Of a stretch of DNA of 64,000 nt, positions 17,678 to 28,461 are shown piece after piece (the first letter of the stretch is position 1; each line of letters opens with the position of its first letter). The stretch covers positions 495,501 to 559,500 of the forward strand of contig NZ_LR027558.1 in NCBI RefSeq assembly GCF_900605005.1. Reading direction: 5' to 3'. The translations under genes were made by a program, and so were the position numbers. The DNA is from Acidipropionibacterium timonense. Lineage in GTDB: Bacteria; Actinomycetota; Actinomycetes; Propionibacteriales; Propionibacteriaceae. The notes beneath the pieces are model-generated. The model was not told the DNA's origin. It saw nothing but the letters and a program-made list of their open reading frames with translations, and ran no database searches.

Positions 17678-18904
17678 ATGAGTCGAGCCGGTCACACGTC
17701 GACCTTCGCCTCCTTCGAGATCCACAACTATGCCCTCTTCTTCGCCGGTTCCCTCATCTCGAATCTCGGCCTGTGGATGGGGCGCACCGCCCAGGACTGG
17801 ATGGTCCTCACCGAGCTCACCCACCATTCGTCGACCGCCCTGGGCTATGTCACCGCCCTCCAGTTCCTGCCGGTCGCCGTCCTCGCTCCCTCGGCGGGAG
17901 CCCTGGCCGATCGGTGGCACAAGCACACCCTCCTGTACTGGACGCAGTCCGGGCTCGCCCTCGTCGCCCTGGCCATGTGGGCCCTGCGGGCCACCGGCGT
18001 CATCACTCTGTGGCACGTCTATCTCCTGGCCTTCCTGCAGGGGGTCGTCACCTCCCTCGACAACCCGGTGCGTCAGTCCTTCGTGCCCGAGATGGTGCCC
18101 GACCGGCTCGTGCCCAATGCCATCGGACTCAATTCCGCCCAGTTCAACTCGGCCAGGCTTCTCGGGCCCGGTCTGGCCGGCCTGCTCATCGCGGCCACCG
18201 GCGTCGCGCCCTGCCTGCTCATCAACGCGGTATCCTTCCTGGCCGTGCTCGCCTCCCTGTGGTTCATGAAGCTCGACGAGCTCACCCCGGCCCCGACCCG
18301 GCGTGGCCGAGGAGCGGTGCGAGAAGGCATCGCCTACGTCCGGCACCGCCCCGACATCCTCGTGCCCATGGTCATCGTCTTCGTCCTGGGCACGTTCGGG
18401 ATGAACTTCCAGATCACCAACGCCCTCATGGCCACCAAGGTCTTCGGCAAGGGACCGGGGGAGTACGGGCTCCTGGGATCGATCATGGCCGTCGGCACCC
18501 TCGCAGCCGCCGTCCTGGCCGCCCGACGGTCGAACCCGACGATCCGGCTCCTCCTGGTGGCCCTCGGCGGCTTCGCCGTCTTCGGCACGGCCCTGGCGCT
18601 GGCGCCCAGCTACGTCGTCTACGCCCTGTGGCTGGTTCCGGTCGGCCTGTGCGCCCTCACCGTCATGACCTGCGCCAACGCCACGGTGCAGCTGGCCAGC
18701 GACCCGACGGTCCGCGGACGGGTCATGGCCCTCTACATGGCCATCTTCATGGGTGGCACCCCCATCGGCGCGCCGATCATCGGCTGGATCGGCGATGCCT
18801 GGGGTCCGCGCTGGACGATTCTCATCGGCACGATCATCTGCGGCGTCACGGCGATCGGCGTGACGGTCGAACAGGCCCTGCGTCGACCGCAGGTGCGCGT
18901 CTGA
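17678..18904 (+). CDS. MFS transporter
   Basis: A 408-residue major facilitator protein with about 12 membrane segments. The cytoplasmic loop motif G-A-L-A-D-R-W (ALADRWHKH) follows the second segment. The general layout, with [13 protein letters not shown] in the first half, resembles the EntS/drug-efflux-like group often annotated as enterobactin exporter or multidrug permease. The substrate is not deducible. ATG 17678 follows AAGGAGG. It stands alone, between the divergent CapA lipoprotein and pntA. Confidence 0.85.
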   Translation: MSRAGHTSTFASFEIHNYALFFAGSLISNLGLWMGRTAQDWMVLTELTHHSSTALGYVTALQFLPVAVLAPSAGALADRWHKHTLLYWTQSGLALVALAMWALRATGVITLWHVYLLAFLQGVVTSLDNPVRQSFVPEMVPDRLVPNAIGLNSAQFNSARLLGPGLAGLLIAATGVAPCLLINAVSFLAVLASLWFMKLDELTPAPTRRGRGAVREGIAYVRHRPDILVPMVIVFVLGTFGMNFQITNALMATKVFGKGPGEYGLLGSIMAVGTLAAAVLAARRSNPTIRLLLVALGGFAVFGTALALAPSYVVYALWLVPVGLCALTVMTCANATVQLASDPTVRGRVMALYMAIFMGGTPIGAPIIGWIGDAWGPRWTILIGTIICGVTAIGVTVEQALRRPQVRV

Positions 18905-18982
18905 GCGTCCTGTCGTCGTCCTCCCGACTGGCGCTGCACAAGCCCTTGCAGCCCCGATGATGGAGACGGCGGCCTCGGGCAA

Positions 18983-18988
18983 TAGAGT
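18983..18988 (+). promoter_or_regulatory. -10 box of leaderless pntA
   Basis: TAGAGT ends 7 nt before the ATG at 18996, placing the predicted transcription start at or next to the start codon. No ribosome binding site is present. Confidence 0.55.
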
Positions 18989-18995
18989 CAGGGCC

Positions 18996-20543
18996 ATGAG
19001 AATCGGAGTCCCACGGGAGTTGCTCCCGGGTGAGAACAGGGTCGCCGCGACGCCGACGACGGTGTCCGCCATCCTCAAGCTCGGCTACGAGGTCGTCGTC
19101 GAGCAGGGGGCGGGCGCCGACGCTGCGTTGCCCGACCAGGCCTACCTCGACGCCGGCGCACTCATCGTGGACGCCGCCGAGGCGTGGGGTGCCGACATCG
19201 TCATCGCGGTCAATGAGCCCTACGACCACCAGATCGAGCTCATGCGGCCCGGGGCGGTGCTCGTCACCTTCCTGCACCCTCGGCAGGACCTGGCCCTCAC
19301 CGAGCGACTCCGGGCGGCCGGCGTCACCGGCATGAGCATGGACATGGTGCCGCGCATCTCCCGTGCCCAGTCGATGGACGCCCTGTCGTCGATGGCGAAC
19401 ATCTCCGGTTACCGGGCGGTCGTCGAGGCCGCCTTCGCCTACGGCCGTACCTTCGGTGGTCAGGTGACGGCGGCCGGAAAGGTGCCGCCGGCCAAGGTCT
19501 TCGTCATCGGCACCGGCGTGGCCGGTCTGGCCGCCCTCGGCGCCGCGAACTCCATGGGCGCCGAGGTGTACGCCACCGACGTCCGCCCGGAGACGGCCGA
19601 GCAGGTGCAGTCGATGGGGGCCACCTTCCTCCACGTGCGGCCCAGCTCCCAGGAGGCCGACCAGGGCGTGAGCTCCGACGGCTACGCCAAGGAGACGAGC
19701 GACGACTACAACGCCCGTGCCGCCGAGCTCTACCTCGAGCAGGCCGGCAAGGACGACGTCATCATCACCACGGCGGCCATTCCGGGACGTCCTTCCCCCA
19801 AGCTCATCACGGCGCAGATGGTCGAGGCCATGAAGCCCGGGTCGGTCATCGTCGACCTGGCCGCCCTCGGCGGTGGCAACTGCGACCTCACCCGGCCCGG
19901 GGAGAAGTACGCCACCGACAACGGCGTGACGATCATCGGCTACACCGACCTGCCCTCGCGGCTGCCCGGCCAGTCCTCCCAGCTCTACGGCACCAACCTC
20001 GTCAACCTCCTCAAGCTCACCACCCCGGGCAAGGACGGCCAGTTCGTCCTCGACCTGGACGACGAGGTCATCCGCACCATGACGGTGTGCAAGGACGGCG
20101 AGTTGCTCTACCCTCCGCCGCCGGTCCAGGTGGCCGCCGCCCCCAAGCCGGTAGCCAAGGCCCCCGCCCCGGTCGTCGAGGAGCGGAAGGAGCCGCGTCC
20201 GTGGACCTTCGGGTTCTCGGTCGTCACGGTGCTCGCGCTGGCCCTCATCGCCCTGCTCACCTTCGCCCCGTCGAGCTTCGTCCAGCTCTTCGGCACCTTC
20301 GCCATCGCGGTGGTCGTCGGCTACTACGTCGTCTGGAACGTCACCCACGCCCTGCACACACCCCTCATGAGCGTGACGAACGCCATCAGCGGCATCATCA
20401 TCGTCGGAGCCATCACGCAGCTGGGCAGTGGATCGTGGGCCATCAGGATCATCGCCGCGATCACGGTGCTCATCGCGAGCATCAACATCTTCGGCGGGTT
20501 CACCGTCACCCAGCGCATGCTCAAGATGTTCCGGAAGGCCTGA
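18996..20543 (+). CDS. pntA: NAD(P) transhydrogenase subunit alpha
   Basis: A 515-residue fused alpha subunit. The soluble NAD(H)-binding domain I starts [18 protein letters not shown] and has the Rossmann motif GTGVAGLAA near residue 172. A proline/alanine-rich linker and four C-terminal membrane helices (about 410-510) follow. With PntB it couples hydride transfer from NADH to NADP+ to proton entry, supplying NADPH. The start is set at 18996 because homology begins there and a leaderless promoter precedes it. pntB starts 1 nt after the stop. Confidence 0.94.
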   Translation: MRIGVPRELLPGENRVAATPTTVSAILKLGYEVVVEQGAGADAALPDQAYLDAGALIVDAAEAWGADIVIAVNEPYDHQIELMRPGAVLVTFLHPRQDLALTERLRAAGVTGMSMDMVPRISRAQSMDALSSMANISGYRAVVEAAFAYGRTFGGQVTAAGKVPPAKVFVIGTGVAGLAALGAANSMGAEVYATDVRPETAEQVQSMGATFLHVRPSSQEADQGVSSDGYAKETSDDYNARAAELYLEQAGKDDVIITTAAIPGRPSPKLITAQMVEAMKPGSVIVDLAALGGGNCDLTRPGEKYATDNGVTIIGYTDLPSRLPGQSSQLYGTNLVNLLKLTTPGKDGQFVLDLDDEVIRTMTVCKDGELLYPPPPVQVAAAPKPVAKAPAPVVEERKEPRPWTFGFSVVTVLALALIALLTFAPSSFVQLFGTFAIAVVVGYYVVWNVTHALHTPLMSVTNAISGIIIVGAITQLGSGSWAIRIIAAITVLIASINIFGGFTVTQRMLKMFRKA

Positions 20544-20544
20544 C

Positions 20545-21960
20545 ATGTCCGAAACCCTCACCAACTTCGTCAACGCCTCGTACGTCGTCTCCGGGCTGCT
20601 GTTCATCCTGGCCCTGGCCGGGCTGTCCAAGTTCGAGACCTCCAAGCGGGGCAACGCCTTCGGCATCGTCGGCATGGTCATCGCCGTCGTCGCCACGATC
20701 GTCTGGCTCACCAAGCTTCCCGACTACCGTCCCAGCGCCCTCGTCCTGCTCCTCGTGCCGATGATCATCGGCGGCGCCATCGGCGTGTGGAAGGCCGTCA
20801 AGGTCGAGATGACCGGGATGCCCGAGCTCATCGCCCAGCTGCACTCCTTCGTCGGCCTGGCCGCCGTGCTCATCGGGTTCGCCGCCTTCATGGAGGACGG
20901 TTCGGCCGCCACCGCCTTCCAGCTCTCGGAGATCTGGATCGGCATCTTCATCGGTGCCCTCACCTTCACCGGGTCGCTCGTGGCCTGGGGCAAGCTGTCG
21001 GGCAAGATCGCCTCCAAGCCGCTCACCCTGCCCGGCCGCAACTGGATCAACCTCGGGCTCGTCGTCGGCATCATCGCCTGCGGCATCTGGTTCTCCAACG
21101 TCTCGGGGGCCATCGCGTGGCTGCCGCTGGTGCTGCTCACCCTCATGTCGCTCTTCCTGGGCTTCCACCTCGTCGCCGCCATCGGTGGCGCCGACATGCC
21201 GGTCGTCATCTCGATGCTCAACAGCTACTCCGGCTGGGCCGCGGCCTTCTCCGGGTTCAGCCTCGGCATCCCGGTGCTCATCGTCACCGGCGCCCTCGTC
21301 GGCTTCTCCGGCGCGATCCTGTCGTACATCATGTGCAAGGCCATGAACCGGTCGTTCATCTCGGTCATCCTCGGTGGCTTCGGTGACGCGCCTGCCGTCC
21401 GGGGAGACGGCCCCGCCGGTGAGATCACCGAGATCAAGGCCGACGAGCTCGCCTCCCAGCTGGCCGACGCCTCCAAGGTCATCATCGCCCCCGGCTACGG
21501 CATGGCCGTCGCCCAGGCGCAGTACCCGGTGGCCGAGCTCGCCAAGAGGCTGCGTGACCAGGGCGTCGACGTCACCTTCGCCATCCACCCGGTGGCCGGA
21601 CGCCTGCCCGGTCACATGAACGTCCTGCTGGCCGAGGCCCACGTGCCCTACGACATCGTCCTCGAGATGGACGAGATCAATGACGACTTCGCCGACGCCG
21701 ACGTCGTCCTCGTCATCGGCGCCAACGACACCGTCAACCCGGCCGCCATGGAGCCCGGCACCCCCATCAGCGGGATGCCCGTCCTCCACGTGTGGGAGGG
21801 CAAGGAGGTCGTCGTCTTCAAGAGGTCGATGAAGCCGGGGTACGCCGGCGTCGAGAACCCGCTGTTCTTCATGGACCGCACCCGGATGCTCTTCGGGGAC
21901 GCCAAGGCCAGTGTCGACGCCATCAACGCCGCCCTGCCCGCCCCGGCCCTGACGAAGTGA
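20545..21960 (+). CDS. pntB: NAD(P) transhydrogenase subunit beta
   Basis: A 471-residue membrane protein with eight to nine helices in the first ~270 residues and the NADP(H)-binding domain III at the C-terminus. The fingerprints are visible: [40 protein letters not shown] and the terminal [19 protein letters not shown]. It completes the proton-translocating transhydrogenase with PntA, directly downstream and surely cotranscribed. A 13-bp stem at 22043-22072 ends the unit. Confidence 0.95.
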   Translation: MSETLTNFVNASYVVSGLLFILALAGLSKFETSKRGNAFGIVGMVIAVVATIVWLTKLPDYRPSALVLLLVPMIIGGAIGVWKAVKVEMTGMPELIAQLHSFVGLAAVLIGFAAFMEDGSAATAFQLSEIWIGIFIGALTFTGSLVAWGKLSGKIASKPLTLPGRNWINLGLVVGIIACGIWFSNVSGAIAWLPLVLLTLMSLFLGFHLVAAIGGADMPVVISMLNSYSGWAAAFSGFSLGIPVLIVTGALVGFSGAILSYIMCKAMNRSFISVILGGFGDAPAVRGDGPAGEITEIKADELASQLADASKVIIAPGYGMAVAQAQYPVAELAKRLRDQGVDVTFAIHPVAGRLPGHMNVLLAEAHVPYDIVLEMDEINDDFADADVVLVIGANDTVNPAAMEPGTPISGMPVLHVWEGKEVVVFKRSMKPGYAGVENPLFFMDRTRMLFGDAKASVDAINAALPAPALTK

Positions 21961-22042
21961 GGCCCTGAGGACGTGGGGCACCGACCACACGTCGGTCTCC
22001 ATGACGTCGGGCCCCAAGACGTCGGTCGACGTCGCTCGCACT

Positions 22043-22072
22043 CGGCCCCGCACCGATCGCGGTGCGGGGCCG
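22043..22072 (+). terminator. Hairpin terminator after pntB
   Basis: A 13-bp perfect stem (22043-22055 with 22060-22072) around a 4-nt loop, followed by GTCGTGCG rather than a T run. The preceding 60 nt hold four ACGTCG-type direct repeats of unknown meaning. Confidence 0.65.
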
Positions 22073-22161
22073 TCGTGCGTCCGGATCCCCGGGGTGACCG
22101 CTGACCCCGACCCGGATAGTGTTCGGCGTATTCATTCGCCGTCCCCGCAGGAGCGCCACCC

Positions 22162-24150
22162 ATGAGTCGACATCGTCTGGCCCCGGTCGCTGGCCGCCCC
22201 CCTCGTCGCGGCTGCGTTGGTCATGGCGGCACCGGCGGGTGCCGCGCGGGCCGACGACGCCTCCGGCAGCGACCAGGGTGATCCGGGCAAGTTCCTCCTC
22301 ATGCTCGACTCCTCGGGGTCGATGAACGGGAAGGATCCGTCGGGCGTGACGAGGCTCGCCGCGGCGCAGAAGGCCCTCAGCCAGGCCGTCGACACGTTGC
22401 CGGCCAAGGCGCAGGTGGGGTTGCGCGTCTACGGGGCGACCGTCGACGTCCCCAAGCCGACGACGGCGTCGTGCCACGACACCCAGCTCGTCGCACCCGT
22501 GACCACCCGCGACCTCGCCGCCCTCAAGAAGGCCATCGCCGGGTTCACCGCCAAGGGCGACACGCCCATGGCCCACGCCCTCACCGAGGGCATCAAGGAT
22601 CTCGGCACGAGCGGTCCGCGGCACATCATCCTCGTCTCGGACGGCCAGGCGAACTGCACCAAGGACCCGTGCCCCGAGGTCTCCAAGGCCATCGCGTCCA
22701 GCGGTGTCGACCTGCAGATCGACACCGTCGGCTTCGGCGTCGACGAGCCGACCCGTCGCCAGCTCAAGTGCGTGGCCGACGCCGGCCGCGGCACCTACTA
22801 CGACGCCGCCGACGCCGGTCAGCTCGGGTCGGCGTTGAGTCGGCTGAGCACCCGAGCTGCCCGGTCGTTCAGCGTCCGCGGGACACCGGTCGTCGGTACC
22901 GCGACCGCGGACGCGGCCCCGACGATCACGGCGGGCCAGTGCACCGACGCGGTCCGGACCGACCCGAACGCCGAGGTGCACCGCTGGTACAGGATCCACC
23001 GCAAGGTTGCCGGGTCGACGATCCGGGCGACGATGCTGGGGCGCCTCCCGCTCGACATGGGTGACGTGCGCCAGGTCCCCTACTGGAAGACTCGCCTGAC
23101 CACCCCAGACGGAGAGTTGTGCGCCGAGCGCAGCGACTGGGACAGTGACCCGTTCCAGTTCGGTCGGGTGACGACGATGACGTCGGTCGTACGCGCCATC
23201 AACCCGCGAACAGCCAGGACGACACCGAGAAGAAGTGCGCCGCTGCCTCCGACCTCCTCTTCGAGATCGACGTGTCCAAGGGCAAGGCCCTGAGCCTGGC
23301 CGCCCAGCTGCGGGTGCTCGAGGAGCCTCTCGCCTCGAACGTCGCCCAGCTTCCCTCCGGGATCGCGGATCCGCCCAACGGCAACGGTACGAGCCCGGCC
23401 ACTGGGCACGAGACGTACCGACCGGTGGTGGGGGGTTCCAGTTTTGACGACGCCCTCACCATCGAGCCCGGCAACTACGTCACCGAGGTCGTGCCGCGGG
23501 AGAAGATCTTCTTCGCCATGCCGCTGGACTGGGGCCAGTCGGCGACCTTCTCCATGGAGGGCCCCGACCCGAATCATCCGGCGATCAGGAAGATGGCCAA
23601 CGACTACCTGGCGTTCGCCGGGGACGTCTACGCCCCCGACCTCAGCCAGATGGACTCCCAGGACTTCGAACGGGCCAAGGTCTACAGCGGGCTGTACAAG
23701 AAGCTCAGCAGCGCCGACGTCAACCAGGTGCCGACGATCCGCTATCGCAATCTCTGGGACTCCAAGCGGATGTACAACAACGCGAGCATCGGATTCTCGA
23801 TGGCCGGCCGCTACTACTTCACCGTCGGGGTCGGCCAGGGTGACTACGGGGCGTCGATCAAGGGCGTTCCCATCCCTGTACGGTTCATCGTCACCAGGTC
23901 CGGGCAGGTCACCGGCAAGCCGGTCTTCGCTGGAGCGCCCACGGCCGCCGGTGGCGGGACGAGCGCATCGGCCTCGGCGAGCACGAGCACGACCGCCGCG
24001 TCGACCTCGACCCCGGCCGCGCCGTCGGCCACGCCGTCGGCTCCCACCGGAAGTCACCGGGGACTGCTCGTCGGCCTGCTGGGTGTTCCAGCCGTCCTGA
24101 TCGTCGGCGGCGTGGCCTGGTGGGTCGTCCGGCGGAGACGGAAGGGCTGA
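22162..24150 (+). pseudogene. Secreted von Willebrand factor A domain protein, two frameshifts
   Basis: ATG 22162 has a good AGGAG site, but its frame is lost after about eight codons. Removing one C from the tract 22181-22184 gives a perfect signal peptide (MSRHRLARSLAAPLVAAALV...AARA) leading into the vWA domain with its MIDAS motif DSSGSM and ILVSDGQ. A second break at the C-tract 23203-23205 is repaired by adding one C, giving ...RAINPANSQDDTEKKC and then the C-terminal half, with a Ser/Thr/Ala-rich stalk and one terminal membrane helix before RRRRKG. The intact protein would have about 660 residues, exported and membrane-anchored with the vWA domain outside. Either the gene is dead or two homopolymer errors are present. 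The function of the family here is unknown. Confidence 0.75.
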
Positions 24151-24291
24151 CCGGCTCGTCGACGGGGTGCCGGCCGGCGACGTCCGACCGATGACGCCGG
24201 TGGAGGAATCCCGGCCTCGGGGACCCCGTCACCCCGTACACTGAGCCCTTGGCCCACAGCCGGCCCCAAGGACGACTCGGAGGACGAGGAC

Positions 24292-25998
24292 ATGGCGCAG
24301 AAGTCGCGACGTCGTGGAGCGGTCATCGTCGCGTCGATCGGTGGCGGACTCGTCGTGGCCACCGGGACGCTCTACCTGGTCGGACACGCCAAGGCCACCG
24401 ACACCATTCCCGCCCACACCACGGTCGACGGAGTGGCGATCGGCGGCCTCAGCAGTGCGCAGGCCCGGGACCGGCTCGCCAGCACCCTCGGGCCTCGGTT
24501 CGACGCCCCCATGACCCTCGAGGTGGGCCGGACGAAGGCGACCCTCACACCGTCCAAGGCCGGTCTGACGGCCGACTGGAAGGCCACCGTCGCCCAGATC
24601 GACCCGGGCAACTCCTGGAGCCCGCGCGTCATTTGGAACACCCTGCGTGGCGGTGTGCCGGTCGACCCCGTGACGAGGATCGATCGTGCCGCCCTCGACG
24701 CCGCCGTCACCGCGACCGCCAGGACCTTCGAGGTCAAGCCGACCGACGCCACCGTCAAGCTCGTCGACGCCAGGATCGTCACGACGAAGGCTGCGGCCGG
24801 GCGCACCCTCGATGCCTCGACCACGGCCGACCGGGTCGTCGACGTCTGGCGGGCCGGTTCCGCACGCACCGTTCCGGCGGCGACGAAGGAGATCGCCCCC
24901 ACCGTCACCGACGATGCCGTCCACGAGCTCGTGACGACCCGGCTCGCCCCCACCCTGTCGGGCCCGGTCACCGTCCACACCGCCAAGGGAGACGTCCACA
25001 TCAGCGTCGCCCGGATCGCCGCCGCGACGACGATCAGCACCAAGGGCGGCCTGTCGGCGACGACCGATGTCGCCAAGCTCTACCACGCCGCCCTCGACGA
25101 CGCCGGACTGACCTTCACCAAGCCCGTCGACGCCCGGATCGTCCTCGACGGCGGCAAGCCCGTCATCAAGCCCTCGGTGGACGGAGAGGGCATCACCGAG
25201 AAGACCTTCACCAAGGTCGTCACGCCCGCCCTCACCGCCACCGGTTCGGCGCGCACGGTCACCGCCGCCATCGACAAGGTCCCCGCCTCGTTCAGCACCG
25301 AGAAGGCCCGGGCCGCGGGCGTGAACCAGGTCATCGGCGAGTTCACGACGAACTTCCCCTACGCCGCCTACCGGAACACCAACCTCACCCTGGCCGCCAA
25401 TGCCATCAACGGCACCTACCTGGCCCCCGGTGACACCTTCGACATGGACCGCGTGCTCGGGCCGCGGAACGCCTCGCGAGGATACGTCGACGGTTGGGTC
25501 ATCGACGGGGCGAGGATGACCAAGGAGGCGGCCGGCGGCGTCTCCCAGTCGGCCACGACGACCTTCAACGCCGCCTTCTTCGCCGGCATGACCGATGTCG
25601 AGCACCACCCGCACTCGCTGTACTTCAGCCGTTACCCGGCCGGGCGGGAGGCGACCCTCTACTCCGGGGTGCTCAACCTGCGCTTCCGCAACGACACGAG
25701 GTACGGCGTCCTCATGCAGGCGTACACCCGCAAGGCCGCGCCGGGGGAGTCCGGGTCGATCACCGTCAAGGTGTGGTCGACGCCGACCTGGGACAGGATC
25801 ACCTCGACCGACCTGGTGAAGTCGAACTTCACCGATGGCCGCACCCTCACCGAGTCCGGCCCGGACTGCCACCCCCAGGAACCCTCCCAGGGTTTCGACG
25901 TCCACTACTCCCGGCAGTTCTGGAAGGGCGGCAAGGTGGTCCGCACCGAACCCTTCTTCTGGCGCTACGACCCGACCGACGAGATCATCTGCAAATAG
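24292..25998 (+). CDS. VanW-family membrane-anchored cell-wall protein
   Basis: A 568-residue protein with one N-terminal membrane helix (about 10-30). Two repeats of the PG_binding_4/YoaR type follow, each with a PSxxGxxxD-like core (PSKAGLTADW, PSVDGEGI), and a VanW domain covers about residues 350-510 (GEFTTNFP, YLAPGDTFDMDRVLGPR, GGVSQSATTTFNAAFFAGM). The role of VanW proteins is unresolved; they accompany cell-wall and vancomycin-resistance loci. The C-terminus has two cysteines (near DCHPQEP and IICK) that could pair outside the cell. ATG 24292 follows GGAGGACGAGG. Confidence 0.85.
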   Translation: MAQKSRRRGAVIVASIGGGLVVATGTLYLVGHAKATDTIPAHTTVDGVAIGGLSSAQARDRLASTLGPRFDAPMTLEVGRTKATLTPSKAGLTADWKATVAQIDPGNSWSPRVIWNTLRGGVPVDPVTRIDRAALDAAVTATARTFEVKPTDATVKLVDARIVTTKAAAGRTLDASTTADRVVDVWRAGSARTVPAATKEIAPTVTDDAVHELVTTRLAPTLSGPVTVHTAKGDVHISVARIAAATTISTKGGLSATTDVAKLYHAALDDAGLTFTKPVDARIVLDGGKPVIKPSVDGEGITEKTFTKVVTPALTATGSARTVTAAIDKVPASFSTEKARAAGVNQVIGEFTTNFPYAAYRNTNLTLAANAINGTYLAPGDTFDMDRVLGPRNASRGYVDGWVIDGARMTKEAAGGVSQSATTTFNAAFFAGMTDVEHHPHSLYFSRYPAGREATLYSGVLNLRFRNDTRYGVLMQAYTRKAAPGESGSITVKVWSTPTWDRITSTDLVKSNFTDGRTLTESGPDCHPQEPSQGFDVHYSRQFWKGGKVVRTEPFFWRYDPTDEIICK

Positions 25999-26085
25999 GG
26001 TCGTCAACCGGCTCGTCAGCGGGGGGACTAGAGTGGTCTGCGATCGTCCAACCCGCCCCCTCGGGGGCCGAACAAGGAGAGCGAC

Positions 26086-26406
26086 GTGACCTACGTCATC
26101 GGTCTGCCCTGCGTCGACGTCAAGGACCGCGCCTGCGTCGAGGAGTGCCCCGTCGACTGCATCTACGAGGGCGAGCGCAGCCTCTACATCCACCCCGAGG
26201 AGTGCGTCGACTGCGGTGCCTGTGAGCCGGTGTGCCCCGTCGAGGCCATCTACTACGAGGACGACCTGCCCTCCGACCAGGCCAAGTTCCTCGACGTCAA
26301 CGCCGAGTTCTTCGACTCCCTCGGGTCCCCGGGCGGCGCCGCCCGCCTCGGCCCGACCCACGAGGACCACCCCTACGTGGCGGCCCTGCCCCCACAGGGC
26401 GAATGA
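26086..26406 (+). CDS. fdxA: Ferredoxin, 3Fe-4S/4Fe-4S (FdxA/FdxC type)
   Basis: A 106-residue seven-iron ferredoxin. The N-terminal cysteines C9, C16 and C20 lie in PCVDVKDRACVEECP, and the CVDCGACEPVCP motif follows; the YVIGLPCVDV start is typical of the actinobacterial protein. It carries electrons in the cytoplasm. GTG 26086 follows AAGGAGA. Its stop overlaps the dapC start (ATGA), matching the fdxC-dapC pair of mycobacteria. Confidence 0.94.
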   Translation: MTYVIGLPCVDVKDRACVEECPVDCIYEGERSLYIHPEECVDCGACEPVCPVEAIYYEDDLPSDQAKFLDVNAEFFDSLGSPGGAARLGPTHEDHPYVAALPPQGE

Positions 26407-27503
26407 GCCGCAGGACGGTCTCGGCCAGCCTGCCCGACTTCCCCTGGGACACCATCGCCGGGGCCAAGGAGCTGGCCGCCAGTCATCCCGGCGGGATCGT
26501 CGACCTGTCGGTCGGCACCCCCGTCGACCCCACCCCCCGGGTCGTTCGTGAGGCCCTCGTCGGCGCCGCCGACGCGCACGGCTATCCGCAGGTCTGGGGC
26601 ACCCCGAGGTTGCGTCGGTCGATCCTCGACCACATGACGGGTCGCTGGGGCGCTCCCGGTCTCGACGAGACCTCCGTGCTGCCGGTCATCGGCACCAAGG
26701 AGGTCGTCGCCGTCCTGCCGATCCAGCTCGGTCTGGGGCCCGACAGCGTCGTCGTCGTCCCGACGACGGCCTACCCGACCTACCGTGTCGGGGCACGGCT
26801 GGCCGGGGCACGGATCATCGCCGCCGACCGTCCGCAGGACGTCGACATCGCCCCGGACCTCGTGTGGATCAACTCCCCGTCGAACCCCACCGGACGGATT
26901 CTCGACCTCGACGAGATGCGTGCCTGGGTGGCCTTCGCCCGGCGCACCGGGGCCGTCCTGGCCTCCGACGAGTGCTACGGGGAGTTCGTCTGGGAGGGTG
27001 AGGCCCTCTCGGTCCTCGACACCCGGGTCAGTGACGGCGACGTCACCGGTCTGCTCGCCGTCATGTCGCTGTCGAAGCGATCGAACATGGCCGGGTACCG
27101 GGCCGGGTTCCTCGTCGGCGACCCCGCCCTCACCGGTGAACTGCTCACGGTGCGCAAGCACTCGGGGTTCATGGTCTCCACCCCGGTGGCCGCCGCCATG
27201 GCGGCAGCCCTGGACGACCGCACCCATGTCGAGGAGCAGGTGGGCCGCTACCGGCGCCGTCGCGAGGTGCTGCGTCCGGCCCTCGAGGCCGCCGGGTACC
27301 GGATCGACGACTCCCAGGGGTCGCTGTACCTGTGGGCGACCCGCGGCGAGGACTGCCGGGTGACCCTCGACCGGTTGGCCGCCCAGGGCATCCTCTGCTC
27401 GCCGGGGGACTTCTACGTCGACGGCGCCAGCGACCACGTCCGCATCTCGCTCACCGCCTCCGACGAACGGATCGCCGCAGCCGCGTCCCGCCTCCAGTCG
27501 TGA
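26403..27503 (+). CDS. dapC: Succinyldiaminopimelate transaminase
   Basis: A 366-residue PLP-dependent fold-type I aminotransferase. Visible are NSPSNPTGR, the aspartate of SDECYGEFVW and the PLP lysine in SLSKRSNMAGYR. It transfers the amino group from glutamate to N-succinyl-2-amino-6-ketopimelate in the succinylase route to diaminopimelate and lysine. The ATG overlaps the fdxA stop. dapD and dapE lie 1-2 kb downstream, so three consecutive steps of the pathway are encoded together. Confidence 0.9.
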   Translation: MSRRTVSASLPDFPWDTIAGAKELAASHPGGIVDLSVGTPVDPTPRVVREALVGAADAHGYPQVWGTPRLRRSILDHMTGRWGAPGLDETSVLPVIGTKEVVAVLPIQLGLGPDSVVVVPTTAYPTYRVGARLAGARIIAADRPQDVDIAPDLVWINSPSNPTGRILDLDEMRAWVAFARRTGAVLASDECYGEFVWEGEALSVLDTRVSDGDVTGLLAVMSLSKRSNMAGYRAGFLVGDPALTGELLTVRKHSGFMVSTPVAAAMAAALDDRTHVEEQVGRYRRRREVLRPALEAAGYRIDDSQGSLYLWATRGEDCRVTLDRLAAQGILCSPGDFYVDGASDHVRISLTASDERIAAAASRLQS

Positions 27504-27521
27504 GGGCCGCCGCTCCTCGTC

Positions 27522-28460
27522 TCAGCTGGTGACGACGACCGTCCCGGTGGTCAGCCCGCCATTGCCCCCGGGGCTGGCCGAGGGCTCTGCCGGGGAGGCC
27601 GACCAGGTGGCGTAGGACTTCGGCTCCGCGGTCCATCGCTGACCGCTCACCGCCGCCGAGGTGATGGGCGCCAGCTCGGTCGACGCCAGGAGGAGGGCGA
27701 TCCCGGCCCGGGCCGTCGTCGCAGTCGTCGAGGAGACGCTCACCGTCGACCCGCTGACCTTGATCGTCGCGACCTCGGCCAGACCCTTGCGGGCGGTGGC
27801 GGAGAGGGTCGAGGCCGAACCCTTCGTCGTCGACCGGTTGACGCAGGAGATCATCGACGTCGAGTTGCCGGTGAGGGCACTGGACCAGGCCTTGGCCGCC
27901 GACACGTGCTTGCGGTAGCCGTCGGGCACCCCGGAGCGCTGCACCGCCTGGGCGACGTCGTTGATGTCGCCGGTGCGCCAGCCGCTCACCTTGACCAGCT
28001 CGGCATAGAACTTCCCCGACGAGTACCAGGGGTCCATGATCTGCTTGACCGTGCCCCATCCCTGTGACGGACGCTGCTGGAACAGGCCCACGGAGTCGCG
28101 GTCGCCGTAGTCGAGGTTGCGCAGCCGGGACTCCTGCATGGCCGTGGCCAGGGCGATCGTCACCGCCCGCGCCGGAAGCCCGCGTCGGAAGGCCTCGGCC
28201 GTGATGATCGCGGCGTTGTTCGACTGCTCGAGGTCGAGCGTGTAGCTCTGTCCGTCGAGCTGCACCCGGCAACCCTCGGCGGCCGGGGTGGCGACCGGTC
28301 GAACCATGGTCCACACCTTCCAGGCCCCCAGGCCGACCCCGGTCACGAGGACCAGGGCGACGGCGAGGGCGACGACCGAGCGCCACGGCGAACGGCCACG
28401 ACGGCGTCGGGACCGGGACGGCGTTCCCGAGGACCGGCGTGGGGGAGCGGTACGTGGCAT
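27522..28460 (-). CDS. Membrane-anchored lysozyme-like protein
   Basis: A 312-residue protein with an Arg/Ser-rich cytoplasmic N-terminus, one membrane helix (about 27-50) and an extracellular lysozyme-fold domain (ALATAMQESRLRNLDYGDRDSVGLFQQRPSQGWGT, given here only as the region 100-138). A Ser/Thr-rich tail with two cysteines follows. This actinobacterial family is sometimes mislabelled heavy-metal transporter. The glutamate in QESRL is a possible catalytic acid for peptidoglycan cleavage. Its ATG lies 1 nt after the dapD stop, so it is cotranscribed with dapD, coupling precursor synthesis and wall remodelling at least in expression. Confidence 0.75.
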   Translation of the reverse strand: MPRTAPPRRSSGTPSRSRRRRGRSPWRSVVALAVALVLVTGVGLGAWKVWTMVRPVATPAAEGCRVQLDGQSYTLDLEQSNNAAIITAEAFRRGLPARAVTIALATAMQESRLRNLDYGDRDSVGLFQQRPSQGWGTVKQIMDPWYSSGKFYAELVKVSGWRTGDINDVAQAVQRSGVPDGYRKHVSAAKAWSSALTGNSTSMISCVNRSTTKGSASTLSATARKGLAEVATIKVSGSTVSVSSTTATTARAGIALLLASTELAPITSAAVSGQRWTAEPKSYATWSASPAEPSASPGGNGGLTTGTVVVTS

Positions 28461-28461
28461 G

